This document shows, one piece after another, positions 28,222 to 37,275 of a stretch of 64,000 nucleotides of DNA (the first letter of the stretch is position 1; every line of letters starts with the position of its first letter). The notes under the pieces were generated by a model, which had not been told where the DNA came from, made no database searches, and saw only the letters and a program-made list of their open reading frames with translations. The stretch comes from Pseudomonas brassicacearum (GTDB lineage: Bacteria > Pseudomonadota > Gammaproteobacteria > Pseudomonadales > Pseudomonadaceae). Position numbers and translations under genes: made by a program. The stretch is from NCBI RefSeq assembly GCF_003732225.1, contig NZ_MOBJ01000013.1, positions 1-64,000 of the forward strand, read 5' to 3'.

Positions 28222-29496
28222 TTAAGCACGCCGATTGTTAATCAACCTGGCTACCTTTTCGAAGGCGGCGGCCACATGCTCTATCGCGCTCGTATCGGCC
28301 AATAGCATGCGGTGAGGCAGAGCGATGCAGGACCTGGAAAACTCTTGCGCTATAGGCAATTGATAACGGGATGGATCGACTGCATCGGTGAATGCCTTGC
28401 CCAGTTCGAACCGGTTTCGCGAGAAGGGGTTGTAGAGACGATTCTGGTTAAGTGCGCTGTACATCGTCTTACAGGGCAACCGGATTTCCGCGGATAACGC
28501 CGCAGCGAACCGCTCAGCACCCTGCGTCTCCACAATTGACTGTGGCAACCGCACCACGTAGGTGTAATGCGCCCGCTCCGTGGTGCGAGGGGCGGTAGCC
28601 TGTGGCAGGAAACCAAGAGAAACCAGAAAGCTATCCAGAACGGCGGCATTACGCCGCCTATGTGCCAGTTGCTCGTCCAAGACCTCCAATTGCGCCACCA
28701 AGATGGCGGCATGAAACTCCGAGAGACAGTGGTTGTTACCCATGATCTCCGCAGTCTCAACCAGCGCCATCTCGTCTATTCCAGGCGGCTGCTCGGAAAG
28801 CGTTCGGCCGTCAGCCCGCAGATGCGCCAGGCGGCGTGCGAGGCCCTCGTTGTTAGTAATCACCGCCCCACCCTCGCCGCTCGTCAGCAGCTTACTGTGC
28901 TGCATAGAAAAGGTGCCTGCCGCGCCGAAGCAACCAACATGCCGACCGGCGTACCGCGCGCCATGTGCTTGGGCGCAATCTTCAATCAATGGAATGGAGT
29001 GCGCCTGGGCGATCGCCACCAGGCGATCCAGGTTGGCGACCGCCGATCCAAGATGGACCACAGTGATGGCTCGTGTACGCGATGTGATTGCGCGCTCAAG
29101 TGCCACTGGATCAAGGCAGCCGGTCTCGGGTTCCACGTCGGTCAGGACGGGGATAGCATTGATCCCGAGTACCGCGGACGCTGATGCAACCCAGCTCATG
29201 CCTGGCACGATCACCTCGTCGTACGCCCCGACCTCGCAGGCCTCCAAGGCCATGCTCAAGCTGGCGGTGCCTGTCGAGGACGGCACGCAATACCCGGCGC
29301 CAGTGTAAACGGCAAACGCCTGTCCGAAACACTCTTCCCAAGACGGTTGCCCACGATATTGACCACTGACGGACCATCGGTGGCTGCCGAGCACGGCATT
29401 GACATTACGTCGAGTGTTCTCATTGCTCTGGGGCCAATTGGGCCAATTCCCGTCGTAGACCGTAGCCCCTCCGTAAATTGCTAGCTTTTCCAACAT
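28222..29496 (-). CDS. DegT/DnrJ/StrS aminotransferase, probable 2-deoxy-scyllo-inosose aminotransferase
   Basis: A 424-residue PLP enzyme of the secondary-alcohol/inosose aminotransferase branch (StsC, BtrR/BtrS). Family marks are LAIYGG near the N-terminus, STGTASLSMALEACEVG, IEDCAQAHGA and the lysine motif FSMQHSKLLTSGEGG (K202). In 2-deoxystreptamine pathways one such enzyme, with L-glutamine as donor, can make both 2-deoxy-scyllo-inosamine and 2-deoxystreptamine. The ATG at 29496 has GGAGG five bases ahead; an in-frame TTG 15 bases upstream overlaps that site. Fifth gene of the leftward operon. Confidence 0.87.
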   Translation of the reverse strand: MLEKLAIYGGATVYDGNWPNWPQSNENTRRNVNAVLGSHRWSVSGQYRGQPSWEECFGQAFAVYTGAGYCVPSSTGTASLSMALEACEVGAYDEVIVPGMSWVASASAVLGINAIPVLTDVEPETGCLDPVALERAITSRTRAITVVHLGSAVANLDRLVAIAQAHSIPLIEDCAQAHGARYAGRHVGCFGAAGTFSMQHSKLLTSGEGGAVITNNEGLARRLAHLRADGRTLSEQPPGIDEMALVETAEIMGNNHCLSEFHAAILVAQLEVLDEQLAHRRRNAAVLDSFLVSLGFLPQATAPRTTERAHYTYVVRLPQSIVETQGAERFAAALSAEIRLPCKTMYSALNQNRLYNPFSRNRFELGKAFTDAVDPSRYQLPIAQEFSRSCIALPHRMLLADTSAIEHVAAAFEKVARLINNRRA

Positions 29497-29593
29497 GGAT
29501 GCCTCCGTCAATCAGGGTTAATTCGGTCTGCCCATGACAGCCACGGGATCAGGCCAGCGGTTGTTCCAGATCAATTCTTTCGCTAGAGCGGAT

Positions 29594-30325
29594 TCAATTT
29601 AAGCGGCGCCACAGGCGCTCCGCATATCGTGCGGTGCCTGTGCCAACACGGCCGGCATGTAGCAGCATCTCAGAGATGGTGGATGCACTGGTCTGTGAAC
29701 GGTAGCCCCACATGTCTTCGCATTTGCTTTCCAACACAACTTCGATGTCGGCTGTCATGGCGGGTGTTAGGCCTTGAACGGCAAGCTGTCTTTCGAGTTC
29801 TGGGAGCGGCAAGCTCGAACTGTAGGGAACGTCTTCGTAGTAAAGGACTTCGATGTGATGCAGCGCATCTGCGGCAATTCGTACGATCTGATGATCGACA
29901 TGCCCGCCAAGGCCGCACGGAGCAAGCACGACCTGAGGCACCCTACACGCCACGGCGTTACGGATCAGGTTCACGACGTCCTCGGTCCTGGGATCATCCG
30001 TGGCGGCGAGGCTAAGTTCCGTCGCTTTGTCATATCCCATCATAAAGCTGTCCGGACACGACAGGAGGTCGTAATCGATCCACCGTCGCGCGCAATACGC
30101 ACGATCCTCCCGCTCCCGTTCTGCCGATATCGCATCTGCGGATTTCTCGCACGAAGCCTGCGGCAGTGCCCATCCGCTGTAGCCGAAGATTGTCATGAGA
30201 CGCAGATCCGCTCGCATGGAAAGCCGCGCAACGATGCCTCCTATGGAGTAGGCAACATCATCCGCGTGCGGTGATAGCAGTAGGATGCGTCTGCCCATCA
30301 TCGACTCCAGGGATGACGGGCTCAT
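29594..30325 (-). CDS. PIG-L family deacetylase, probable N-acetylparomamine deacetylase
   Basis: A 243-residue PIG-L/LmbE-type zinc deacetylase with the N-terminal metal motif LLSPHADDVAYSIGG (family form AHPDD) and the third ligand motif GGHVDHQ. In butirosin and neomycin synthesis the PIG-L enzymes BtrD and Neo16 deacetylate 2'-N-acetylparomamine to paromamine. A glycosyltransferase of the matching type is present at 37276, so the same step is likely here. The ATG at 30325 has AAGGAGG three bases ahead and overlaps the stop of the preceding aminotransferase (ATGA), so translation is coupled. Confidence 0.87.
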   Translation of the reverse strand: MSPSSLESMMGRRILLLSPHADDVAYSIGGIVARLSMRADLRLMTIFGYSGWALPQASCEKSADAISAEREREDRAYCARRWIDYDLLSCPDSFMMGYDKATELSLAATDDPRTEDVVNLIRNAVACRVPQVVLAPCGLGGHVDHQIVRIAADALHHIEVLYYEDVPYSSSLPLPELERQLAVQGLTPAMTADIEVVLESKCEDMWGYRSQTSASTISEMLLHAGRVGTGTARYAERLWRRLN

Positions 30326-31569
30326 CGCTCCTCCTTGATCCAACGAATCGCTTCCTCGACAGGAACGACATCGTTGGCTCCGTCCATCATGCGAAAGGCT
30401 GCCTGGAAGCGCCGCTGCGGGCTGATCGACGCAGGGTCGCCTCTTCCGAACCGTTGCGAAGTGGCAGTGAGCCCTTTCTCGAAACGTTCGAGCAATTCGT
30501 CAAGCACATCGCCGGTCGCGAGCGAGACAGCTTGATTGTCCCCTTCGTATAGAAGTAGGCCCGCCATGGCGCAATTCGCGTACAGGGACTGATCCAATGC
30601 CTCGGTGGCACCCACGATTTGCAGCAGTGGACCATCGCCGTATATCTCGATCGGCAGCTCCCTGCGCTGCACGATATTACGCATTTCCGCAGCCAGGGTG
30701 GCTCCACATTGGACCAATCTCTGGTAACCGTCGTGGCTGTCCATATAGTCCAGTGTGGCCAACGCCGCCACGATCGGGATCGTGTCAAAATAGGCGGTAT
30801 AGGTAAATTCCTTCGCCGCGGCCATCACATCGGGTCGACCCACCAGGCACGACAGTCGGTGGCCATTCGCCAATCCTTTGGCGAAGGTGTACAGATCGGC
30901 ATGGAAGCCGACCGTCCCTGGAAATTGGGAGGCGCGCACCGAGCGGTAGCCTTGCTTGACATCATCGCAGCACAGCAGCACCCCCTCATGCCGAGCGATC
31001 TGCGCCAGCCGACGAAGTGTATCCGGTTGCAGGTGGACGTAGTCGGGCGACAAAATCACCAAGGCCGTTTGTCCGCGATGCCGTTCGAGCACCTGTTCCA
31101 GCAGTTCCGGCACAAAGTAGAAATCAACGACTCCACTCGCATTGGCTTCCAGCAAGTAGTCGCTGCTGGCCCAGTAGTCGCCCCAGCCGTGATAACCCGC
31201 ACTCGCTATGACGTGCCGGCCCGTGAATTGCCGCGCAACCTGAACGGCGGCCCGGCAGGCTTCCGTCCCCGTACTGAACAGGGCAAGCCGTGCTTCGTTC
31301 ATTCCGACGTCGTCGATGATCCGGTTTGTAAGCGCCTCATGCAGGTTGCTCCAGCAGGTCGCCGATGCCAGCCCGCTGTGTAAATGGCGCGTAATCGCTA
31401 AATTCACTGCTGGGTGGTGGTGCCCGAGCGTGACGCTGCCTTTGCCATTCATCAGATCGATATACTGCTTGCCGTCCGAGAGCGTCACCGTGGCGCCCCT
31501 AGAACTGACGGCGCGCAGCCTGGGTTGTGCGGTGTAGATGTCGGTAACGATGAGGTGAGGTCTGTCCAT
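30322..31569 (-). CDS. Class-III aminotransferase, probable 6'-aminotransferase
   Basis: A 415-residue fold-type I PLP enzyme related to glutamate-1-semialdehyde aminotransferases. It has NGKGSVTLGHHHPAV, FSTGTEACRAAVQVAR, CDDVKQGYR (usual form DEV-GFR) and the PLP lysine motif YTFAKGLANGH (K231). In neomycin and butirosin synthesis the class-III enzymes Neo18 and BtrB transfer an amino group to 6'-dehydroparomamine, and the partner GMC oxidase is also encoded in this element. It starts one base after the stop of the upstream gene and overlaps the deacetylase gene by four bases. Confidence 0.87.
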   Translation of the reverse strand: MDRPHLIVTDIYTAQPRLRAVSSRGATVTLSDGKQYIDLMNGKGSVTLGHHHPAVNLAITRHLHSGLASATCWSNLHEALTNRIIDDVGMNEARLALFSTGTEACRAAVQVARQFTGRHVIASAGYHGWGDYWASSDYLLEANASGVVDFYFVPELLEQVLERHRGQTALVILSPDYVHLQPDTLRRLAQIARHEGVLLCCDDVKQGYRSVRASQFPGTVGFHADLYTFAKGLANGHRLSCLVGRPDVMAAAKEFTYTAYFDTIPIVAALATLDYMDSHDGYQRLVQCGATLAAEMRNIVQRRELPIEIYGDGPLLQIVGATEALDQSLYANCAMAGLLLYEGDNQAVSLATGDVLDELLERFEKGLTATSQRFGRGDPASISPQRRFQAAFRMMDGANDVVPVEEAIRWIKEER

Positions 31570-31570
31570 G

Positions 31571-33529
31571 TCATTTCCATGAAGGTGTGTTGATTTCGGC
31601 CAACTCGGAAGTTGTCCTGATCAATTGATGGAAATCTTCGCAGAGGGTGATGCGTCCACTTTCGCTGGGTATTCTCACGCTGCGAACCCTAGACTCGACG
31701 ATCATCAACGCAGCTAGTGACAAGCTCTCCCGGACGCTCGACCAGGCGAGACCGCACAGTGATGCGAGCTGCCCAGCGTCTTCGATCGCCAGGCGATTTT
31801 CGAGAATGAAAGCTGCCAATTCCAGCTCGGGAAAGCTGACGTCACCCCAGTTCGCGTCCAGTTGAAAACGATGAAGCCTTCCGTGTTGGTCAACCTGCCA
31901 ATGCCAACCGCCACTGCCATAACGCAGCGACGAACGGAACGCCCTGCCCGCCCGTCCCGGCCACGGTACCGGCTCCGCTAGAAACGCGCTCAGCGGCTCA
32001 GATATTTCCTGCAGCGGATCACAACCACAGCGCTCTCGCATGGTATCTGCCATTGCCGACCAGCGCGGATCAAGTGGCATGACCACAGGACTGTGGTATG
32101 TATGGGCAATGGTTTGCCGTGCAGGGACAGTCAGCCAGTTCGCCGCTTGAAGCAATAAGTCGGCTCGTCTCGGCTGGCTCGCGGTATGAAACTGCTCCTG
32201 GAATGATCGCGTGGCCCCGATGTCGATCGTAATGGCATAACCGTCAACTAGCCACGCTGCGCCCGTGGCACCCATCTTCCGCATGCGCTCGAACTCCGCA
32301 CGACCGAATACGCCTTCACCGATGAAACGCAGATGTAACAGCGCATCACCATCAGGCCCGAGAATTTCGATCGGTGTCTTGCGTGGATTCACCAAAGACC
32401 GACGCCCGTTTAGGACCCGTGGGTCGTTCCACGGGAGCCAGGCGCGACTGAGCCCGTAACGCACCTCACCTTGTGGGCACCGGAAGTGCAGTCGCGCCTG
32501 GGCAGGGAGCGAAGGTATGCCCGCTGTGCCCCGCAGTCGTGCGATGAATTCAGGTTGTTCATCACGTAGCAAGCATTCCCAAAGCCGTGGTGCACGTGAG
32601 CCGCGCATCACGTACGCCGGTGGGTGTGACGGCATAGGGTGCGCCGCAGGCCCCTGCCAAAGCTTTCCGACGCTCGAGAACCATAGATCGACGCCGGGCT
32701 CGCGCAACGGCGCCGCTACACGTTCCATGGTGGCCCCGGTATCCGGCCGATCGTCCACCACCACGATCACGGGGGCGAATCGGTGCTCCAACCAGGCCCG
32801 AGCAGTTTCCAAGCCATCAGACGTCGCGCATCCTTCTCGCGGCCGCACCGTACACCAATGCACATCTGCGACACCCAATCCGGTCAGCACTGCCTTCCAG
32901 AGCGGAGCAAGATATGTTCCGCCGGTGCGGATCCCGACAATCAGGAATGCCCGATCAAGGCGCACCTGCGCGGTCAATCGGTCGGCGTCGCCGGCAATCA
33001 ACGCGAGATCAGCAAGGTCGTAGCCGCAGCACTCCGGCATCGGCAGGTGGAGCACTTTGCTCAGGGAATCGGGTGATGAGTTTTCATGGAGTGCGACACT
33101 CGCAGATGTGAGGTGATCAACGTCTTCGGACGCAACCGCTACCTGCCCCAGCATCACCTGTGCGGCGCAATCGGCTTCGCATTCAGCGCGGCGAAGCTGC
33201 TCGTCGAGTTCTTCCATCGTCGTATCGCCGAGTACGCCGTTCAGTTTTCCCACAGCAAGCAGGTCCGCCCAGAATTGCACGCCGGCGCAGGCCACCAGAT
33301 ATCGGTCAATGGGTTCTGGGGCTGCTGCGGTACGCAGGTGACTCAGTACTCGTCCAATATTGATGCGCACCAGTCCCACAGGGGCTGCCTGGACAGGCTG
33401 GTTAACAAGAAGGTCGTTCATAGTTATCGCACTTACCGAGATCCGAGGGCGCGTCGATCGCGAAACACCTACGTAGTTAGAGATCGGCCGGCCCGCCATG
33501 GGCCCGGGTATGAACAGCGAACTTGTCAC
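31571..33529 (-). CDS. Large protein with phosphoribosyltransferase domain
   Basis: A 652-residue protein whose middle (about residues 165-330) is a type-I phosphoribosyltransferase. FLIVGIRTGGTYLAPL (196-211) is followed by the PRPP loop VIVVVDDRPDTGATM (254-268). The flanking N-terminal 160 and C-terminal 320 residues match nothing I recognise. In butirosin synthesis a phosphoribosyltransferase (BtrL) adds phosphoribose to neamine, so O-phosphoribosylation is the leading guess. No obvious phosphatase for the follow-up step is in the element. I start at the GTG at 33529, which overlaps the stop of the cyclase gene (GTGA) with GAGGAAAG ahead; an upstream start at 33574 would overlap the cyclase by 49 bases. 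Confidence 0.78.
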   Translation of the reverse strand: MTSSLFIPGPMAGRPISNYVGVSRSTRPRISVSAITMNDLLVNQPVQAAPVGLVRINIGRVLSHLRTAAAPEPIDRYLVACAGVQFWADLLAVGKLNGVLGDTTMEELDEQLRRAECEADCAAQVMLGQVAVASEDVDHLTSASVALHENSSPDSLSKVLHLPMPECCGYDLADLALIAGDADRLTAQVRLDRAFLIVGIRTGGTYLAPLWKAVLTGLGVADVHWCTVRPREGCATSDGLETARAWLEHRFAPVIVVVDDRPDTGATMERVAAPLREPGVDLWFSSVGKLWQGPAAHPMPSHPPAYVMRGSRAPRLWECLLRDEQPEFIARLRGTAGIPSLPAQARLHFRCPQGEVRYGLSRAWLPWNDPRVLNGRRSLVNPRKTPIEILGPDGDALLHLRFIGEGVFGRAEFERMRKMGATGAAWLVDGYAITIDIGATRSFQEQFHTASQPRRADLLLQAANWLTVPARQTIAHTYHSPVVMPLDPRWSAMADTMRERCGCDPLQEISEPLSAFLAEPVPWPGRAGRAFRSSLRYGSGGWHWQVDQHGRLHRFQLDANWGDVSFPELELAAFILENRLAIEDAGQLASLCGLAWSSVRESLSLAALMIVESRVRSVRIPSESGRITLCEDFHQLIRTTSELAEINTPSWK

Positions 33530-34671
33530 TGACGACTTTCCTCGACAGCAATATCCTTGATCCCCGTTAAGCAATTCTCAATGCAAGACTGAATTAGCGA
33601 AGCGTCGACCAGTATCAGAGGTCTGCCAACCGGTCCGGCCGGAACTCCCAGGCCGTCAAGCAAGATCATGGCAACCTGGTCAGGACGAGCGCAGACATAA
33701 CCTCGCTTGTTGTCCAGGCGCAGCAGCGTCATCACTGCGACGACAGTAACTCCGACCGGCAACCGAACCGTCAGCCCGTTACGTCTGAGTAGCCGATAAT
33801 GAAGACTCCGGTCTGCTTCGCTCAGCCGCCCTAAGCGACTGGCAACCTCCGCCGCCACGATCATTCCGAGGCCGACGGCTTCACCATGCGGTACTCGCCC
33901 CTCAGCAGCCAGTTCGATTGCGTGGCCAACCGTGTGGCCATATTCGAACACAAGGGCCTCTTTCCGTTCGTACTTGTCGGCCTTCATCACCTTTTGCTTT
34001 GCAAGCAAACCTGCCTCGACAATGACCATGAGTTCCGTATCAGAATAATTTGCGTCCTGCTTCAATCCACTTTCGAGCAGCGGAATGTTCTCGGTGGCAA
34101 CGGTCAATGCGTTCTTGATGATCTCGTACATGCCAGAGCGAACCTGCGTCGACGGCAACGTCCGCAGGAAGTTAATATCAATCAAAACAGCCGTGGGCTT
34201 GTGAAAACAGCCCAGCAGGTTTTTGCCTACAGAAAGATTCACTGCCTGTTTGAGCGAGCCCACTGAATCCGCAGCCGCAATTAATGTTGTCGGCACATGT
34301 ACGAAGCGAATGCCGCGAAACAGCAACGCGGATATTAACCCCGCGATATTTCCGATAACTCCGCCACCCACTGCAACAATCACACTACCCCGGTCGATGC
34401 CGCCTAGTACCATTTCTTGCGCAAGATACTCGACAGTTTCCAAGGACTTGAATGATTCGCCGTTGTCGACGACCCAAAGGCTAGCAAGAGTTTGAGTCGA
34501 AAGCTGCTCGCACAATACGCCCGCATGCAACTGACTGACTGTTCTATCGGTAATCAAGTGATAGCTTGAAGCGCTGAGCTCACGCAGTTTCGATATAATT
34601 TCATCCAGGCATCGAGTGCCAATCCAGACCGGATAACACTCATCTTCGAATTGAAGTCGCATGTTACGCAT
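33526..34671 (-). CDS. 2-deoxy-scyllo-inosose synthase (sugar-phosphate cyclase)
   Basis: A 381-residue member of the dehydroquinate synthase-like family that reads closer to BtrC of butirosin synthesis than to AroB. It shares VAVGGGVIGNIAG, FRGIRFVHVPTT, DSVGSLKQAVNLSVGKNL (K141), MYEIIKNAL (E183), FEYGHTVGHAIELA (H246), PHGEA (H262) and DNKRGYV, including the KQAVN and NKRGY forms characteristic of the inosose synthases. It would convert glucose-6-phosphate to 2-deoxy-scyllo-inosose, the committed step to 2-deoxystreptamine, using NAD and a divalent metal. First gene of the leftward seven-gene operon; GAGAG precedes the ATG. Confidence 0.9.
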   Translation of the reverse strand: MRNMRLQFEDECYPVWIGTRCLDEIISKLRELSASSYHLITDRTVSQLHAGVLCEQLSTQTLASLWVVDNGESFKSLETVEYLAQEMVLGGIDRGSVIVAVGGGVIGNIAGLISALLFRGIRFVHVPTTLIAAADSVGSLKQAVNLSVGKNLLGCFHKPTAVLIDINFLRTLPSTQVRSGMYEIIKNALTVATENIPLLESGLKQDANYSDTELMVIVEAGLLAKQKVMKADKYERKEALVFEYGHTVGHAIELAAEGRVPHGEAVGLGMIVAAEVASRLGRLSEADRSLHYRLLRRNGLTVRLPVGVTVVAVMTLLRLDNKRGYVCARPDQVAMILLDGLGVPAGPVGRPLILVDASLIQSCIENCLTGIKDIAVEESRQ

Positions 34672-35335
34672 AAGGCTCTCTCAGTTATGCAAAGGATTTA
34701 TAGCAACATGGCGCGCATCGCCACCTCGTCAGTCAACACACGCCCATCGGCATGTACTATGTCTAGCCACTAAACGCCAGACATCGCGGGGCGCCGACTC
34801 GCCAATCATACCCATGCGACAAACGTGTCTCGCATAAGAAAAGCCAAGCTTAATGAAACAAATCTTGCGCTACTTTCATGTGCATCTGTCGAACTCAGCG
34901 CGAACACTGGAAATATGAATATAGTGTTTCTTTGGTTCCGTCAACAAGTGCTGCTAGCACGTTACAATTTATGTGACTTGAGCATATACAATGCCAGAAA
35001 AGCCCTGCAAAGTTTGAAAAAGAACAGCCCTACAATGCCGTAGGAAACATACTACCTCTTTGCCTTGCCTAAAAATTAAATTTAAAATCTGAACCTCTTC
35101 ACGCCGAGCCTTCTGCTATGGTGTATTTAATTAGACAAAAACAGCGTGTTTTTTATAGACGCTTATTCTTCATCAACGATAAAAAGCGCGTTACACTCTG
35201 AAGCAACACTACTCCATGAGCGACAATTACGCGCTTACAGCTTTGTTGTTCTAATGCGCGGATTATTCGATAGAAATTGCGAGACACCTTCATTGCGCGC
35301 CTCCATGCAACCATGTCAGAGAACGATTCATAACG
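34672..35335. promoter_or_regulatory. Divergent intergenic region between the two operons of the element
   Basis: About 660 bases separate the start codons of the cyclase (leftward) and the GMC oxidoreductase (rightward). The stretch from about 34850 to 35340 is clearly richer in A and T than the genes around it. It must hold both operon promoters, but I see no unambiguous -35/-10 pair and no palindromic operator. Open frames inside it (for example 34825-35043) lack ribosome-binding sites and protein-like composition. Confidence 0.6.
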
Positions 35336-36946
35336 ATGACTTATTCATTAGAACAATACGTTGAAGACCGTCCGCTTGGTACATCCCATATGTATGGACT
35401 GCGTTCAAACACCCTACTAGATGATCCTTTCGACGTGGTCATCATTGGTAGCGGGGCTGCTGGTGCGGTTGCTGCTGACACCTTCGTTCGAGCCGGACTT
35501 CGCACCCTTTTGCTGGAGGAAGGAGCGAGACTCAAGTCCAGTGCGAAGAATGCGGACGTTGACGCGCATGCCGAACACGCATTGGCTGGCAATTCCGAAC
35601 AAGGATGGAGTCCGCGTGGATGGCCATGGAGCACGCGCAATCTTGGTGGCGGTACGGTTTTCTATGGCGGTGCCTCGTTTCGGTATACCGAATTCGATTT
35701 CGACCCCAGTGAACGTATCCGTGTCGAGGGTCTACCGGTGAAATGGCCTATCTGCGCTTCCGATCTCGCTCCTTTTTACAACGAGATAGAGTCGATTCTT
35801 TCCATCGACCACGCGGGGTTCGAGTGCAGGCGAAGAAAAGCTCCAAATACGCTGAGCCTGCCCGCAGAACATCTTTGGAAAGGAGCACTTCGGCTCGGCC
35901 TGTCCCCCCGCCCGACTCCTGTAGCGATCGACCGCAGCCGGTGCGACCACTGCTCCTTATGTATATCGGCACAGTGCACGCGCGGCGCCAAGCGCGATGT
36001 GGTGAACTCCCTGCTCGGCCCCTTGGCCGATATGCCCAACCTGCTGCTGTTGACCGGTGTGAAGGCCATCGCGCTAATGCAGGAAAAATGCGATCGCGTC
36101 AGCGCAGTGCGGTGCATGGACACCGCAACTGGTCAAATTCGTTCCATCCGTGGGCATCGTTTTGTGCTGGCTTGCAATGCAATTCAAACGGCAGCGCTAC
36201 TGCTGCGCTCCATCACACCTTATGCACCAAGGGGGCTTGGCAATGAGCACGACATAGTCGGTCGGGGTCTTTGCATGAAGCTTAGCGAGTATTCCCAGGG
36301 CGTGGTGCGTCTAGGCCGGCAACAAATCGACGATCATCCAATAGGTTATCGGGGTCCGTTTTCGACGGTCTGCACGCTTGACCATTATCTGGACGAGCGC
36401 TGTCCGACCGGTGTCGGCGGACTTATCTACGAAGCCAAGCACGACGACTGGAGCCTTCTGCAGGGCGATGGTCTGGTATTACGTGTGGAAACCGTTCTTG
36501 CTGACCATCCGTCTCTCGGGAATCGGATCCGACTCTCCAGTAGTACGGACTCATGGGGACTGCCGCGCTTGATGATCGACTACACGACTAATCCACAGGA
36601 TCTGGCACGCTTAGGTTATATGGTGGAGCGCTCAGCCGATTGGCTCAGGGCCTCCGGCGCGCGGGATATCCAACATGAAACCTCGAATTTCGCGATGGGC
36701 AGCACTCACCTACACGGCACCTGCCGCGCTGGTGACGACCCGCGAACGTCCGTGGTGGATCGGGATGGCAAGCTCCATTCACTGGATAACGTCTACGTTG
36801 CGGACGGTAGCTACATGCCCTACCCCGGTGGAGTGAATCCCACTCTGACGATCCAGGCCAATGCCTTGAGAATTGCTCGCCAGATCGCCCGCGACGCAAC
36901 GGGTCATGCGAGCGCCTCGCCAGCACTACAGCCCTTAGCTAACTGA
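35336..36946 (+). CDS. GMC-family FAD oxidoreductase, probable paromamine 6'-oxidase
   Basis: A 536-residue glucose-methanol-choline oxidoreductase. The FAD motif is VVIIGSGAAGAVAAD (34-48). A cysteine-rich loop CDHCSLCISAQCTRGAK lies mid-protein. The C-terminal catalytic block reads HLHGTCRAGDDP, followed by VYVADGSYMPYPGGVNPTLT. In the neomycin and butirosin pathways an FAD enzyme of this type (Neo11/BtrQ) oxidises C6' of paromamine before transamination. The class-III aminotransferase at 30322 supplies the second half-step. First gene of the rightward operon. Confidence 0.87.
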   Translation: MTYSLEQYVEDRPLGTSHMYGLRSNTLLDDPFDVVIIGSGAAGAVAADTFVRAGLRTLLLEEGARLKSSAKNADVDAHAEHALAGNSEQGWSPRGWPWSTRNLGGGTVFYGGASFRYTEFDFDPSERIRVEGLPVKWPICASDLAPFYNEIESILSIDHAGFECRRRKAPNTLSLPAEHLWKGALRLGLSPRPTPVAIDRSRCDHCSLCISAQCTRGAKRDVVNSLLGPLADMPNLLLLTGVKAIALMQEKCDRVSAVRCMDTATGQIRSIRGHRFVLACNAIQTAALLLRSITPYAPRGLGNEHDIVGRGLCMKLSEYSQGVVRLGRQQIDDHPIGYRGPFSTVCTLDHYLDERCPTGVGGLIYEAKHDDWSLLQGDGLVLRVETVLADHPSLGNRIRLSSSTDSWGLPRLMIDYTTNPQDLARLGYMVERSADWLRASGARDIQHETSNFAMGSTHLHGTCRAGDDPRTSVVDRDGKLHSLDNVYVADGSYMPYPGGVNPTLTIQANALRIARQIARDATGHASASPALQPLAN

Positions 36947-36971
36947 GTTCAATCAGAAGGTGACCACACTC

Positions 36972-37220
36972 ATGACACCCCACTTTATTCACCAACTCAT
37001 CATTTACACGATCTGCAATGTGACCGGCGAAACCCCTGAAAATGTTACGGCCCTCGATAGGGTTGAATTGAATACACGTGACTGGGAGCAGGTCTTCAGC
37101 CGGCTGGAAGCGACGCTCGACATCCAGACCGGTATGTTGACTTCGGCCGAACGATCGATCTCCCTCGACGCGTTGATGCGTGTGCTGCACGCCAGGCTAA
37201 CAGACGACATCATCACCTGA
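36972..37220 (+). CDS. Small carrier-protein-like protein without the attachment serine
   Basis: An 82-residue acidic protein with the length and helix pattern of an acyl carrier protein. An N-terminal helix, a loop, a middle segment (DWEQVFSRLEATLDIQ) resembling carrier helix II, and a C-terminal helix (SLDALMRVLHARL) can be made out. Where a carrier has the DSL phosphopantetheine site, this protein has TRDW (D37 at the serine position), so it probably cannot be charged. I chose the ATG at 36972, with AAGGTGA eight bases ahead, over a GTG at 36960. It lies between the oxidase and glycosyltransferase genes and may be a protein partner of one of them; function unknown. Confidence 0.6.
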   Translation: MTPHFIHQLIIYTICNVTGETPENVTALDRVELNTRDWEQVFSRLEATLDIQTGMLTSAERSISLDALMRVLHARLTDDIIT

Positions 37221-37275
37221 CGTCTACTCTCGAACAGCCCTCAGCCCTAATTCATTTACCAAAGGCCTGACGCCT

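Noticed and set aside
33526-34671. Chromosomal 3-dehydroquinate synthase (AroB) or EEVS-type cyclase
   Set aside because: Motifs such as KQAVNLSVGKNL, EYGHTVGHAIEL and DNKRGY agree with 2-deoxy-scyllo-inosose synthases, and the neighbours form the matching pathway.
34825-35364. Small plus-strand frames in the divergent region of the element
   Set aside because: They have no ribosome-binding sites, biased composition and overlap with the start of the GMC oxidoreductase gene.
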